The notes: generated by a model not told the origin, from the letters alone. A stretch of 64,000 nucleotides of DNA from Patiria miniata (GCF_015706575.1 NW_024037059.1:14545730-14609729), one strand, 5' to 3'. Counted from the stretch's first letter, positions 1 through 12,561 are shown. Program-made: numbers and translations.

Positions 1-1215
1 ATGCTGAATCATTGTTTGCAGTGAAAGCTCACAGATACTTGCTGCTGAATGCAGATAGTGCGAGAAGCACAGTGCCACCGATAGATGGCGCTGTGCATGA
101 ATCACATCACTGTAAACCTCTAAAACAATGACTTGTTTGTGCGATACTTTTTGTTCATATCTCCCCTTTCAAACGTAGGAATCAAATAGTTCTTTGTCAA
201 TTGGACGAAGAGTGTTGCGATTTTTGGTACATCAAATCCTTTACATAAAACGTATAACATTGATGTTCAGTTCAGCGTGGGGTTATTACCGCACCAATCT
301 AGCGAATATCAAACTTTCAAAATTGTCAACAACCCGATAGGCCTTAAAGTGCATTAGTACACACACCATTTCTCTCCCCCGAACGATATTTATTACCTAG
401 ACGAATCGTAAAGTTCACTCGAGGCAATCGAGTTTTGACAATTATTTTCCAGTCTTTTGGCTCCCTGTTCCCGCCTACGTACACAGAGTTCGTCTCCAGT
501 AAGAAAAGGGAAAAATTGTTTGTATGGTTTAGAAGTCATTTCAATTCAATATTTTGGGGGTTTGAAAGAAACTTGAAAAGTGCATTTCGGTTCACAGTAC
601 TTGAGCTCATAACGTCAGCATAAAGAAATTGGAATTGATCTGGCTATAATACCTCGTACGTGAGACTAATATGTATGCACCTCTCTGTACCATGGCGGTC
701 GTTATAAACAGCTTAAATTAGGTTAGGGGTAAAAAAAAAAAAAGCGCCAAAATATCAGTGTGTACTAGGAAACCCCAAAGTACCGCCAGCCCCCCAGAAG
801 GGGCTTGCATCGATAAGAACAATGACATGTCGGCCATGTTGTTGGTCTTTAAAACAAACCATCCCAATGTTAGTGGTAGTGACAACGTATACATTGTCCG
901 CCAAGTTGCATATGTTGTCATTTGCATTTGGGATCGGAATTGTTCGAATGTTTGATTTCTTTATCGATTGGTTTAAGGTCCACTTGAGTGTACATTAAGC
1001 CGACGTGACAGGGTTGTACAACACAGTTCTAATAATATCATGTTCGTTTTCCATTATGTTTTAGTGACTACGAAGTTAGCTTACATGTTTACCGTTAACT
1101 TTTTTTCCAATTTTTAACTGACGCTATTCGACTGAATGTGCGGATCTTTGATCAATGAAAGGAGAGGGCAGTTTATCGTAAGAAGAATTTAGAGTTCAAT
1201 ATGACGAATGACTGG
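1..1215. other. non-coding sequence, intron or 3' side of the formin gene
   Basis: I see no convincing coding sequence here. The short open frames have no recognisable motifs and no paired splice signals. If the minus-strand formin gene continues to the left, as its missing exons require, this stretch is probably part of a long intron, but that is inference. Confidence 0.4.
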
Positions 1216-1537
1216 CATGGGCCTTGCCAGGATTTTTTCTAGGGGGGGGGGGGGGGCAAAGCACACTTTTCCCCAAAATCCTTGCACTTTCTCTAGCATA
1301 TTCTGAATGGAACATTTTGTCGAGGGTGGGCGGGGACATTTACCCACCCCACCCCACTGACACCTCTGCACAAGCCCATTTTGTTAAATGTGTATTAAAT
1401 TAATAATAAATACATCATACATCTTTTCGCTCTTTGCTTTTTCTTTTTTTTCCTTTTTTTTCCTCACTTTTTGTTCAATCTTTTTTTTTGGCTTTTCCAG
1501 GGGGCCCTAGCTTGCCCCATTCCGGCGACGCCCATGG
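1216..1537. mobile_element. terminal-inverted-repeat element, family A copy 1
   Basis: The left end reads CATGGGCCTTGCCAGGA and the right end, read on the other strand, CCATGGGCGTCGCCGGAA, so the ends are imperfect inverted repeats. The left end runs into a poly-G tract (1242-1256) followed by GCAAAGCACA. The first 200 bases match a second copy at 40791-41005 on the same strand, including CCAAAATCCTTG, TCTCTAGCAT, TTTTTCGAGGGTG and CACCCCCACTGAC-like blocks. There is no coding capacity, so this looks like a non-autonomous DNA element. No clear target duplication was seen. Confidence 0.6.
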
Positions 1538-1639
1538 TGGTGTGATGTATAACGTATTGGATTTTTTTCGGATTCCGATGTAAATACGTCTGAAATCCCA
1601 ATTAAGTCAGCGTTAAGGCTAATCATATGAATATTATTT

Positions 1640-2630
1640 GTGCTTCAGACATTAGGCCCTAGAATCAATTACTTAACACGCAATCTCACACGTAAACTGT
1701 TTGTCGGCAACACTTCAAAACAAGTCTCCATAATAGGAGTCACAGACTACGGATCCCTTTGTTCGTATTTGTATACAAAATCAGCAAAGAGGAAAATTAA
1801 CTATTTTGGTATTTCTCCCATGATACATTTCGGTATAATTAGATTGACTTGACCACACATAAATTTGACACGCAATTTTGCAAGGAAAAGAAAACGTTTA
1901 TCGCCGACACCTCAATAAACAAATATCCATAATATGATGACACAGGTCAGAAACTATTTTGTTCCATTTCAATAGGAGTGCAGGCATGCAAAATATTAAC
2001 TTTTTTGCTCTCTTCTTGCGCGGAGAATTGTCTGTAATTGGACTCACTGCATTCCAGCCCTGACGTTTGTAGAGCAGAACTGAAGTTCACAACTTTGACA
2101 ATTTAGACAATCTAAACTAATACGATATTCAATTTAACAGTCATTAAAATAAGCATTGAAACCCAAACAAAAAAATCTAAGGAAGGCTAAGGGTGTAATA
2201 AGTTCAGGAATGCAGAGTATTGACTCTGGACGCCTATTTTCAAGACTAATTTCGTTCTGGACGGTGAACTTCAAACTACAGTTTGTGAAGCAGAACAAGA
2301 ATTGACAACTTCAAAAGACTCTAAACGAGCAATCTCACACGAACAACTGCTTATCGTTGACACCTGAAAACAAATCAAGTAATATTGAGACACAGATCAC
2401 CGGTGATTTTCTTCAGACTGAATACAAGTTCAGGCATGCGGAATAATTAATCTGGGCGCATATTTCCATGCAGAATGAAGGATAATTAAACACGACATTC
2501 CAGGCCAGAGTTTGTGAAGAAGCACAGAAATTAAAAACTTAAGAGCAAACACCTCAAGCAAATACGATATCCAATCTGACAGCCATTAAAATACGCATTC
2601 ACAACCAATCAAGTTAAGGCCAAAAAAAAA
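1640..2630. repeat. degenerate tandem repeat, about 225-bp unit
   Basis: Several landmarks recur at a regular spacing. AGGCATGC-type blocks begin near 1982, 2207 and 2433 (steps of 225 and 226). The block ACGATATTCAATTTAACAGTC near 2120 recurs as GATATCCAATCTGACAGCC near 2566, two units on. CAATCTCACACG with a following GTTTATCG-GACACCT block recurs near 1680, 1870 and 2330. TTTGTGAAGCAGAAC-like blocks also repeat. At least four diverged units are implied. Array edges are approximate. Confidence 0.65.
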
Positions 2631-2637
2631 TTAAGTC

Positions 2638-2976
2638 GGTCTCTGGTCAGCGCACGCGTCGATTTTAATCATGCGCGTCAATCTTTTTTTCCAAAATGTT
2701 CCGCGGTAGCTCCAACAGCGCCCTCTATTGCCGCACCTCCTCAATTTTTTTTACCAAAGAGCACCAAGGAATGGGAAATTACACCACGGCAAATGATCGA
2801 GAGCACCAAGGCAAATTATGGAGGACACCGATGTACATGAGGACACCAAAAAAGCAAAATAGTACCCCACCTTGTCTGTACAATCCAAGTTTGAAGAAAG
2901 AAAAAAAAGAAAAAAAAAAGAAAAAAAAAAGCCGCGTTCCCGCGTCAATTCCGGAACTTTGGTCTGACCACAGACC
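2638..2976. mobile_element. possible short inverted-repeat element
   Basis: The left end GGTCTCTGGTCAG and the right end CTGACCACAGACC are inverted repeats differing at one position, about 340 bp apart. Inside are a GCGCCCTCTATTG block and a long A-rich tract near 2895-2930. The open frames here (for example plus 2696-3061) translate low-complexity Lys runs and are not credible genes. The inverted ends are short, so this may be coincidence. Confidence 0.35.
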
Positions 2977-4336
2977 GAATATTTTTTGGGGGGGGCCTAA
3001 TCGTACAAAATTAAACTTTTCATCTTTGATTAAAGCGTTATCCATTGTTAATGTTATTTAAACGTAGGCAAGCAAGAAACTGTCGAAAACAAGCCTGGTG
3101 GTCCGTTTGATTAGACAGGCAAACTAGAAGACGTTTACTGGAAACCAAGTTAGAATCTGAGACTGGTGAGAACAGTGAATTGCGAGGAAGTCCATGTGTC
3201 TACGTTTACTTGTACAAAATAAACAGGTGCCGCTCGGAGCGGAAAAATAGAAATTCGAAGTTTCTCGTGTAAACATCGCTTCATGCCCTGGAATGCTGGT
3301 TTAAAGGCTTCATGCTCTAAATGCAGCTTATACGACAACTGCAAGTTCAGGTTGAAAGTTTGGCCATAATGGGTAACGTCAGCTATACCCAAATAAACTG
3401 TAAAGGTTAGGTACGATACACACTAGCGACTCGATTCTGATCCATTATGGCGATTCTGTATGCAAGCGACTGATTGATTAATTTGTTTAATTGCTACGTA
3501 TATGGAGAGTAGAGCTGGAAACAAGTGGAGGTATGCTCTCTTTAAATGATCACAGACATGACAGGTGCCTCATCACTAATGTTTACTTCAAGCTTTACTC
3601 AGCTGAGTCCTACACTAATGTACACTGGACCAAGGGTCAGACAGTCAGACACCGATGTTTATGTTATACCTCCCTGCTCTAATATTTCAAACCAACATAC
3701 CTGGTCTTCATCGTCTTGTTGCCGCACCGGACAAAGGTCTATCGCAAGGTGGTGAGCCATAACGATTTGAAGCAACGGTCCCTACTCCTCCGAATCTGTC
3801 CCTTAAAAAAATCACTCCCCACCAATTCCCAACTCTGTCAGAGCTAGAAATGATCCCATTCTCAGGTGAGATCCCATTTTAAACATCGGTAGACTCTGTG
3901 TGTATTCATCCAATGAACAGTTTGAATTATCTGATGATTGAGAATTGCGTGGATATAAATATTCTTCCATCTACAGTCACTTCAACAACAAAGGTCTTAC
4001 TCCATAAAATTAACTGCGGAACTTCAAAGGTGCCAAAAAATATGTAGAAATTTAGGGGGTAAATACAGAGAAATTGTACAGTCTTGTGGAATTTGTAGAT
4101 GATTGATATCTTACTATTATGTATAAGCTGACAACTGTGACTCCTGTCGTACTGTCAAGGGTGATAGTGGTGACAATATGCAACAATGCAAGGGTGGAAT
4201 ATGGAATGTGGCGGTTCGACTGATTCCAGGAGATACTGAACCGCAAAGTCAATTCACTGAAAATTGCAAGTTATTATTCCGATGAAATGGCAGCGTTCCT
4301 TTCTTTGCCTTCTTTCTGTATATTACTCGTTTAAAC

Positions 4337-4352
4337 GGGGGGGGGGGGGGGG
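4337..4352 (+). repeat. poly-G tract (16 G)
   Basis: An uninterrupted run of 16 G follows TTTAAAC. Similar runs sit inside repeat families elsewhere in the window, so this may be a relic of such an element, although no inverted ends were identified here. Confidence 0.8.
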
Positions 4353-5222
4353 TTTACGCGAGATAGAACAAGCTGACATCTAACCTGTACGAACCATCAT
4401 ACGTCATATTTTTTTATTTAGTCGTAAACTTTTGTTTGAAATGTGTAGGCCGAAAACCAAAACTCGCCAGAAGAGTACGATCACACATGAATGTTATTTT
4501 TCATATTCCCAGCAAAGAGCTTCCATGCTCATCCCGATGGTACACAGAGAACGAATTCGTTTTAAAAGTGGTGCTACGCTAAGAGTCGGTATTTGAAAAG
4601 GTATATTTTCATGACCAATAAGGATAATTCCATTTCTGTCCACAGACATACCTCTAGTACAAACATTAATATGATGAACTTAACCTGCATGTACGTGTTA
4701 GTTTCCCATTAGCGTCCACTGCAAACGATGGACTGCTTTTGTAAAACTCAGTTTAACAGAAAGGATTGAAAGGTGCATTGTCATGAACCTGACCGGTCAC
4801 CACTGGCCAGTTGTTGATTTGTACCAAACCCTCTGCGTGGGAGACGTCTATCAATCATTTCTTAGTGTATTATTTAATTAACAGAGTGTGTCCAGTACCA
4901 ACAGTACCAACAACTTTGTCACGGGAAAACTTTGCCGAATCATATTGCTCAGATCGATTTGTTTATTATGAACCCCGGATGTGTTTGACACAATATTGGC
5001 AAGCACGTACGTTTGGAAATACATCATGTAAAAATCATAGATAAAGTATGTCACATAATTATCATAAGCATATATTAAAGACATAAGATTAGAGCTAGAA
5101 TGTCCACATTTTGTTATGCTAACCTAATGACAAGAAGTGATCCGGGACTGGATTAAACGAATTATTTCCAACTTTCGTGAGAATGCATTCACATTTAAGA
5201 ACTGTAGATTTCCTTTAGTAAA

Positions 5223-5230
5223 TGACGTCA
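5223..5230. promoter_or_regulatory. perfect CRE palindrome TGACGTCA
   Basis: An exact TGACGTCA, the consensus site for CREB/ATF bZIP factors. It lies to the left of formin exon 2 in probable intron sequence. Function is inferred from the motif only. Confidence 0.3.
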
Positions 5231-6399
5231 GGCAACGGCCTCACTTTCTGAGATTTCAGTGGTCATGCGCAGTAAGATTCCGCCTTCCAAAAGGCTGATT
5301 GGCCTAATGTATCAAAGTACGCATGGACTTTTTCTCTGTTTGCGCGCAGATCATAGAACTAAGTTCTTTAATTTAAGAAGCTATCATGACACTCATTGTT
5401 CGCTAAACAAAGTTAAAGGGAGCGAATTTTTATTATTCTGTCAAATATCCACAGTTCCTGAAGGAAACAAGTACGAGTCACAGGGTCTTGATAAGAATTT
5501 CATGCCTGAAGGCAGTTCCTTTAAAAGTGCTTTCACGACTTACCTGCAAAGCCTTCATGACTGATTGCCTTGTCGACCACATTTTCTGTATAAGATCGAT
5601 GATGGAGCAAGACACCATTTATCAAGCAACGTATTGCTCCTATGTTACCCCTTCCAAAAATCAGGAGGAAAAAACAAAGATCTTTGCCTGTGCTAGGCCT
5701 GTCCTTACAGCACGGTAGAGGGATCCTGTTGTTAACAATGAAAGTCTCGTGCTTTTATAACTTCGATTTATCATTTGCATTTCAGTTCAATCAATGTATT
5801 ATGACACAGAAGCTGCCTCACGCGAGAGGTTCAAAAGGTTAACCGTGGCGTTTTTTCCCTGAAAAATACGACCTTCAAAATGAAAAAGTTACGAGGTTTT
5901 TTAAACAGAGTACTCTATAGCTCAAATTGCAGCTGAAGTTACAAAGGTTGTTATTTTACATTCAGATCCAATCAAATCCAATCTCTTCAAGCAATGTTAT
6001 GAAATAAGACACTTAAAAAAAGAAACACTATTTGCAAGCAGCTTTTAAAAACATATACTGTGGTTAGGAGGTAATGCACCACAATCTTGGAAATACATAT
6101 GAATTTTAGATTGTGTCCATACAAGGATCCGACAGTGAATAATGGTATAAAAAGGACAAGCCCTAAACTGTAACTTCTCTTCAGGACATCACTATTCCTT
6201 TCAGACATGGATTATTATGATTACCACTGTTATATAACCCGATTCTGAGTGACTGGGCAAATATTCATTTACAAAAGCTCAGTGGATTTATTTCTTCACG
6301 CTTATCAATCATCAGCAATAGGGGAGGATCAGGAACGTCAACCATGCTTGCAAGGAGACCACGGTGTGAGACGGTCACGGATGAACTCAATGATTTACA

Positions 6400-6815
6400 C
6401 GAACACGACACTACTGTATTACGGTGTCCCCGGTACCTGACCAAGAGGGCCACAAATTTTACAGACAGGTGTTCTTTCAGCTACCATGATGCTACAGTAC
6501 GATTCCTCCCGATTAGCAGTCGGGAGACACGACCTTGATAGCCACAGGTTTAAGTAAACACATCAAAGTATTGGGTGTCTTTTCCTTGTAATTTTCCGAG
6601 AGTGAACACGACACTACTTTGTGACGATTTCTTTAACAGTCAGGGGACAAGACCAAGATGACCACAGATTTAAGTAACAGACATTAAGTATGTGGGTGTC
6701 TCTTTCAAAAAGCCAACAAGGAGCTACTTTGTAACGGTTTTTTTAAACAGTCAGGGGACACGACCAATATGGCTTCCGATTCAAGTAAACAGGCATCAAT
6801 AATTATTGGGTGTCC
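6400..6815. repeat. tandem repeat, about 115-bp unit, abutting formin exon 2
   Basis: Blocks of the form GGGGACAYGACC, then GATTTAAGTAA-CA, then TTGGGTGTC recur near 6522, 6641 and 6752. A fourth, more diverged unit may begin near 6400 (ACACGACACTACTGT). Between blocks lies ACTACTTTGTRACGRTTT. The last unit ends exactly where the minus-strand splice donor of formin exon 2 begins, so the donor GTAAGGACACCC is made from repeat sequence. Confidence 0.65.
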
Positions 6816-6819
6816 TTAC

Positions 6820-6935
6820 CTTGTAATGTTCCAGCGCATCGATAGCTCTATTGTACCCCTCGGCATTGTACATGCACAATGCCGAGAGGAGCTCGAAGAC
6901 CTGTTTCTTTACGGTGGCATTGTCTGCGTCCAGCG
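6820..6935 (-). CDS. formin coding exon 2
   Basis: On the minus strand the exon is preceded by CTCACGCAG and followed by GTAAGG. With the last base of exon 1 it gives 39 codons, residues 173-211, ending DALEHYK in phase 0. VKKQVFELLSALC is the clearest family match. The exon also contains an 11-bp perfect inverted repeat (6859-6886). Confidence 0.87.
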
Positions 6936-9900
6936 CTGCGTGAGAACAGAACAAAACGAAACAGGGTTAGGTTAGAACTTTGAGCAAACACCGCGGAATT
7001 ATAGGGTTTCAATTCTGGAGGGTCAGTAACACCCTACTTGGCGCTACCTCGTCTTGTCGTCAATGAAATCAGAGCAGACATGGATACTGTATCGGTGTTT
7101 CGATTTGTTTTATTCAGGTGGACCTTTGGTAATTTGATCGCACTTTTTCAGTCTATAAAGTTTAAGTTTCGTACCTGCATGCATAAAAAAGTTAAGGTCG
7201 TAATGGTAAACCATGTCAACGGATTGGTCAAACAGGTTGGTTGACTTTTGATTTACATGAGTGAAAAGAATCTGACCATTCTGGTTCAGATTTGACGTCA
7301 GATTTCAATTTCTAGTGTGAAAAGGCTGCGATGAATGCCTATTTAAGGTACAATATACATGTATGTTACATAGCTTAGCAAGTATAAACTGTAGACATTT
7401 ACTTCAAGGATAGGCTAACTTTCTAGACGTTTTAGACTTCAAGTTGACAAACTTGATGTCTAAAAAAGTGTGATGCTCATCACCACAACAAAACGAAACA
7501 TCAGATTGTTAAAGAAGTCAGTCATCCGAATTTGTCCATCAAAGAAACGAAAAACGGGTACTACTCGTTAAACTGAGAAGGTCTTCCAATATTTGAAATT
7601 ATCCTGTCTGAATAGTCACCCATGATATTCTTCCTTTCAATCAAATTGCCTTTCTATATCCACCCAGATTCACACCACAAAACCAAGGCCACGGCGTACT
7701 AACCACCTGTTTTAGGACTAGTCCAGTCATTTTGTCACCACGATCCAGAGTACACATGCGTCTCCTAAAATAGTGTTGGGTGCCATCCTCATGTTTACTT
7801 TCACTTTGTCCAGTCCTTTTTGCACTCTCAAGTAACGGATGTTGCCGGGATTAGGGAATACACTGTCGCTTTCACATGTCACAGAAGGACTGCCCTATGC
7901 TTCTCAACAAAACCAAGACATGGATTAACGGAATATATAAGATCTCAACGTCTTAGATACACTGACGCGTCCAACCTTGTTGATGAAAGGGAAGAGTAGG
8001 TGGCCTCCCTTGGAGGCAAGAATTATTAGGGATCGCGAGTAGAGCTGGGATTAACTCAGGATTATCCTCACGTGGTAGGAGATCGTCATCACTTTTGTGA
8101 ATTGCTGGTGAAGAAACCTGGATGAGAGAATGCATAGTACGCAAGAAACTGGGGATTCTAAATTAAAAACGCGGCAGGATTTTAGCGAGTTAAATACGTG
8201 AGCAGGAGCTGTCACTTTCGATTTAAACGGACAATTCAGCCGTTTTCAGATCGTGATGATCTGCTGGCCACAACATTGATGGTTTAACTTGGTAATGTAT
8301 GTTATCTGCAACATTGCAAATATTTTGCTATGGGTAAATTGATGATGGAGTGTGTATAAAACGCTATAAAAAGAGTGACTCTACGCGCGTAAAAGCATTA
8401 ATGCAGCTTACTGTGGAGGCTTACAGGGAGGAAGGACTTCTACAAGTTACTTGAATTGGGAAGTTCCCAGGTCACGTGCGTCTCCTTGGATCAGCGTTCA
8501 ATGTTTGATTTTGTCTAAGGCGATGTTTAAAGTAAACACAGCTTCCACGATACAGATATTTGCTCGCAACTCGAATGCCAACAAAGCATTTCTCAATACC
8601 AGGTGAATGAGAGGTTTCAAAGGTAAAGAAAAAGTGCAACATTATTCAGACTTACATGTAATGCAACTTAACGATACTAAGAGGCAGGCTGTCTTCGAAC
8701 AAACTAACGTATGTTTGTTTAACGCCATCTTGTCGTATACGTTATTGGAAATGTAACTGTATGGTTTGTTGAAATGTAACGTAACCTCATCTTAAGGGGA
8801 CACCCTATTTTAATCACAGTTTGTGTTCCATCGGCTCTGTAAAGTTTGGTCCTCACCAAAGAAATGTATTAAGTCGTGTGATCAGGAGGTCGAAATGTTG
8901 AATTGCAATTGTTCAAAACGATACAGAGCCAATACAATCCTCACCCATTAGGACGACCGTTTGCCAAAAAGAAATCAACGTCTAAAAGTTGTTTGTAAAA
9001 CTAACTTCGAGGTGCATAATCAGCCCTGGACACAAGCCCCTTTTGCTTTTTGTCTGCCTCTTTATTCAAGCGGAAGATTTAGCAACCGACAATAATTACT
9101 TTTCCCCTTCAATTAAAGGACATGTTCGCTCACACAAATGTTATCGAGCCATTACCGTTCTGTGGGGAAGACGCGACGGGGTGGTTGGGAACTCTTTTCA
9201 AGAGCTCAGGGGGTACAGGTAACGAGGCGGCCCCTTAGAACAGAAAAGTTCCCACCACTTATACCTGTACTTTAACCCATGCACTTTGGAGTAAATGGAG
9301 ACTATTTTATGTAACTGCATTGCATATCCAAAACTAGAGAATCTCTCACTAGACTGATTTTCCCTAATTATTTCTGATTATCTGAATACACGCTTTAATG
9401 TATAAAAACGAATTTACTGAAAAGGTGTTGAATTAGATACCATTGTACGATTTTAATCTAACCTTTACAGGAGCAGTTACATTCTTATTGTCGTAGTCTG
9501 GATACATTTAGTTTTTAGCATGTAGTTACAATAACCGACAGTCGAGCAAATTGACATGCAGCTGGCTCTGAGTTATGTTGCCACGGATCGGGATGTTCTT
9601 ATCCTTCCATCGTACCAAACATAGGTATCTAGCCAGCTACGCATACAAACACACACCATTTCATTCAGAGCTTATTTGTTCGCAGGATGGTGTCCGAAAA
9701 CAACCCACAAAATCTCGGGGCAATTCGCCTATGCACTCCGGCCATTGAAATATTTGTCTCCATGCTATAAAGAATTTTTCCCTCCGTTAATAGCGCACTG
9801 CTGTTTACTCTCAAACACCATGACTAGGGGCAGATAGGGTGCGAGCTTTTGGAAAGGGTGCAAAACCACCAAAGTACCAAGGACCCTATATAGGCCTATG

Positions 9901-12561
9901 TAGCAACACCCTGAGGAAATACTCTGACGAAACTGCTAATTAAAAAATTGGCGCTCGGAAGTGACTTTTCTACCAAACACTCGAGAGGGATGCAACAATG
10001 CGATTGAGTGACCACTAACGCACTTTTGAGCAGGTGTGCCCCTCTTGTTATAATTTGCAAGAAATTACTGCTAGCCTTGTACGGCCTGAGGGGTAAACCT
10101 CAGTAGTTGCGCTCAGGCCGCAATTTGAGGATTTATGAATGATGGTTAGGTGTAAAGTTTGGCTTCTTTTGAGGTTTCCTGCGTATTGGGCTCCTTACTA
10201 TTGATGCTTATCTTGCCAGTAACCTCAAATCGCTGAGAAGACACACACGGCCCAATAATGACCGATTATGATCGTGAAAAACGGTAAAATAGCCTTGATA
10301 GGTGACCTGCAAATGACATCCAGTAACGTATCTGGACACCACAGTAACTCGTGTTTAACCTGTGCCATAACAAAGGCATTATTAAGGGAACAGTTTATTC
10401 TTCTGTTGTTAGGTGACCCATATGCAAACCACTAGAGTTCTCTTCAATTACACGAACTTCATTGACACTGTGGGCGCCAGTTGAAAGACTGTCTTCTGCG
10501 GCCATATTGAAAGCGTTCATACCACCCTCCATAACCGCACATATCTCGCTTTATACGCGGCAGTAGAGTGGAAATGATCCGAAGGTACAAAATGAATATA
10601 ACTGACTCGTTCTCTACGCTCCAATGATGTCAGAATTGATTTTCTTTCTTGGGGCAATAATTATGACACATGTGATTCGTGCAATGATTTTCTTCGCAAA
10701 GAATGTTAATGTTCCACTTAAATCCAACAAACGTGGAATGAAAGTGCTCTAATAGGCAACTGAATTCTGCATGGCTTTGTGGATTTTTTCCTCACCAAGG
10801 TGCACTTAGCAGTTGCAGCTGGTCATGTTTTATGTATGTCGAACAAGTTTTCTTTTGTTGGATCAATAATTCATCGTCCTTCGTGGCCGGGATTTTTGAA
10901 AAGATTACAACCAATTACAATGTGGGTTTTGTCCATCCTTTTGAAGGACAGGCCAAGGAAAGGGATGACCCACGCAGACAAAAAAAATCAAAGAATATGT
11001 AAATGTTTGGTACGTGCAGCCAGTTTTTATTTTCTGAATATTTTCATGGTTCGAAAGAGTTGCTACTCCAAACTTGCTGGATGAGAAACAAAGATGGCCA
11101 CTCTTACGATGTTTTAAGCTGTGTCCTGGATGAGGAATTAAGCCCTAAAAATCACACAAAGTAACAATGTGAAGTGAAAATGGCAGACCCACAGGCACAT
11201 TAAGACGTAGATGATAGGGAGTAAATGAAGCAACAAGCAAAACCTACGGAAGAGGAACATCATCTTGACGACTAGCAAAGAAGCTTATTGAATAAGGAGA
11301 TGGCGTATTGGTTGGGATGTATTAACTCTTAAGCCCTAGTCTAACTGCGTGACAAACTAGGCGCCTAAAACTTGAAAAGGCCTCTCAGTGTTTGGGATTA
11401 CGCGGCACGGCTCAAGCTTTATGTGGTTTTGGATCTTGCATCGGTTTAGCACTGCACAGTTGCCTTTCCTAAAACGAAGACCATGGTCTTCTTTCTTATT
11501 CAGCCTAGTTAGATGGAAAGAAAAGGACAGAAACTCCCCTTTTCGTCAATTAAAAGCATTGTCCTATTGCCAAGTGAATTTATTCCAAGAGAAATGATGG
11601 ACTACCGGCAAGGGGTCCTCACAGGGGGTCAATATAGCTATATCCCTGTGGATTTGGAGCATGGACCAAGCATCTTAAAATATGAAACATATCACTGACT
11701 TTCTCACTATGTCTGGCAGTAAAAGAGACTTTTTGAGCAGCCAATATTTTTTCTCTTTCAGAAATTCAAGTTGTTTTACTTTTTTATCAATTGCTGGAGT
11801 CGAGGCGAAATTTATTGTTTAAGCAATACGGGAGACTACGGGGTTGCTAAAGAGTGCAACTGCACTAACGCACGGGTTAAAGTTGAAGATCCAGATATGA
11901 TCGCAAAGGGTTAGCTAGGTTAACCCATAGATACACACAAACCAAAGGTTGTCAATCATTGTATGTTAGCACGGGACCAACGTGTGTGTGAATGCGCCAC
12001 ACGGTCCCCGTGATGTAACGGGTCTCGTGTGGGCTACAACTTACCTGTTGCAAGCTTGCGTGTAAATTCCGGATCGTCGATGATGTAGTCCAAGCCAGCT
12101 TGACTGTTCATCACGGCTTTCAAGCAGGCCACCACTTCCACCTGAGCATAAGCGTGGGCAATACTCGAAGTGGCCGGCTGGCTGAGTCTTGCCAATGCAC
12201 CGAACAGTATTTCCAATCCCCGGTTAAGTTCCAGAAAGTCCAGCATCCATCGCGAATCACACTGCGCCAGTTTTCTTTTGAGCCATGTAAAACTTTGCAC
12301 GAAGGGTGCAATGTGCAAGAGGCGCACGTAGTGTTCCGGTCCATCGCTCTCCAATGGGGGTGCCACTCCTATTGTTCCCTTGGGCTGGTTGCTTCTGGTA
12401 ACACCGTCGTGAGATCTACGGCGTGACTGTTGCAGGAGCCGGGTCCATCTTCTGTGGACACTGCCGCTGCTTCGGCGTGAGTCAGGATTCTCAATCGGTC
12501 CTCCCAAGTCCGTCCGCTGCTTACGAGATAAATCTGGGGAAGTTGGCATGGATTCACACAT
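6820..12561 (-). CDS. INF2-like formin, 5' part of gene (first two coding exons, GBD/FH3 domain)
   Basis: This is the amino-terminal part of a diaphanous-related formin of the inverted-formin (INF2) type, an actin-assembly factor whose GBD/FH3 region mediates autoinhibition and partner binding. The two exons join in phase 1 (ACA-G | CG) to give 211 residues. After a basic, Ser/Arg-rich leader (residues 1-75), residues 78-211 follow human INF2 closely: YVRLLH, LKRKLA, RWMLDFLE, GALARLS, LKAVMNS, then across the junction LATALDADN, VKKQVFELLSALC and DALEHYK. These match INF2 segments such as ALARLS, RAVMNS and VKKQVFELLAALC as I recall them. The catalytic FH1 and FH2 domains are not in the window, and no further exon was recognised below 6800, so the gene must extend beyond position 1. 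The intron is 5.1 kb. Family assignment is strong; orthology to INF2 rather than another formin is likely but inferred. Confidence 0.85.
6936..12044 (-). other. formin intron 1
   Basis: The intron starts GTAAG and ends CAG on the minus strand. It holds no recognised gene. A short hairpin (CGGCCTGAG...CTCAGGCCG) lies at 10083-10121. The small open frames in either direction have no recognisable features. Confidence 0.7.
7293..7300. promoter_or_regulatory. perfect CRE palindrome TGACGTCA
   Basis: An exact TGACGTCA inside formin intron 1, about 360 bp upstream of exon 2 in the gene's direction. Motif evidence only. Confidence 0.3.
12045..12561 (-). CDS. formin coding exon 1 with start codon
   Basis: The first ATG is at 12561-12559 with G at -3. 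An in-frame TAG lies about 30 bases upstream (12594-12592), which supports initiation here unless an acceptor lies in between. A second in-frame ATG at 12549 has a poorer context. The exon runs 172 codons plus one base and ends ACAG|GTAAGT. Residues 1-75 are rich in Ser, Arg and Pro with no recognised domain; the GBD/FH3 homology starts near residue 78. Confidence 0.82.

Noticed and set aside
2696..3061. 121-codon plus-strand frame
   Set aside because: It lies in a putative repeat element and contains a poly-Lys run from an A-rich tract.
12034..12044. Extension of formin exon 1 beyond the donor
   Set aside because: The frame runs three more codons to a stop, but the GTAAGT donor and the in-phase match of the next exon show that splicing occurs at 12045.
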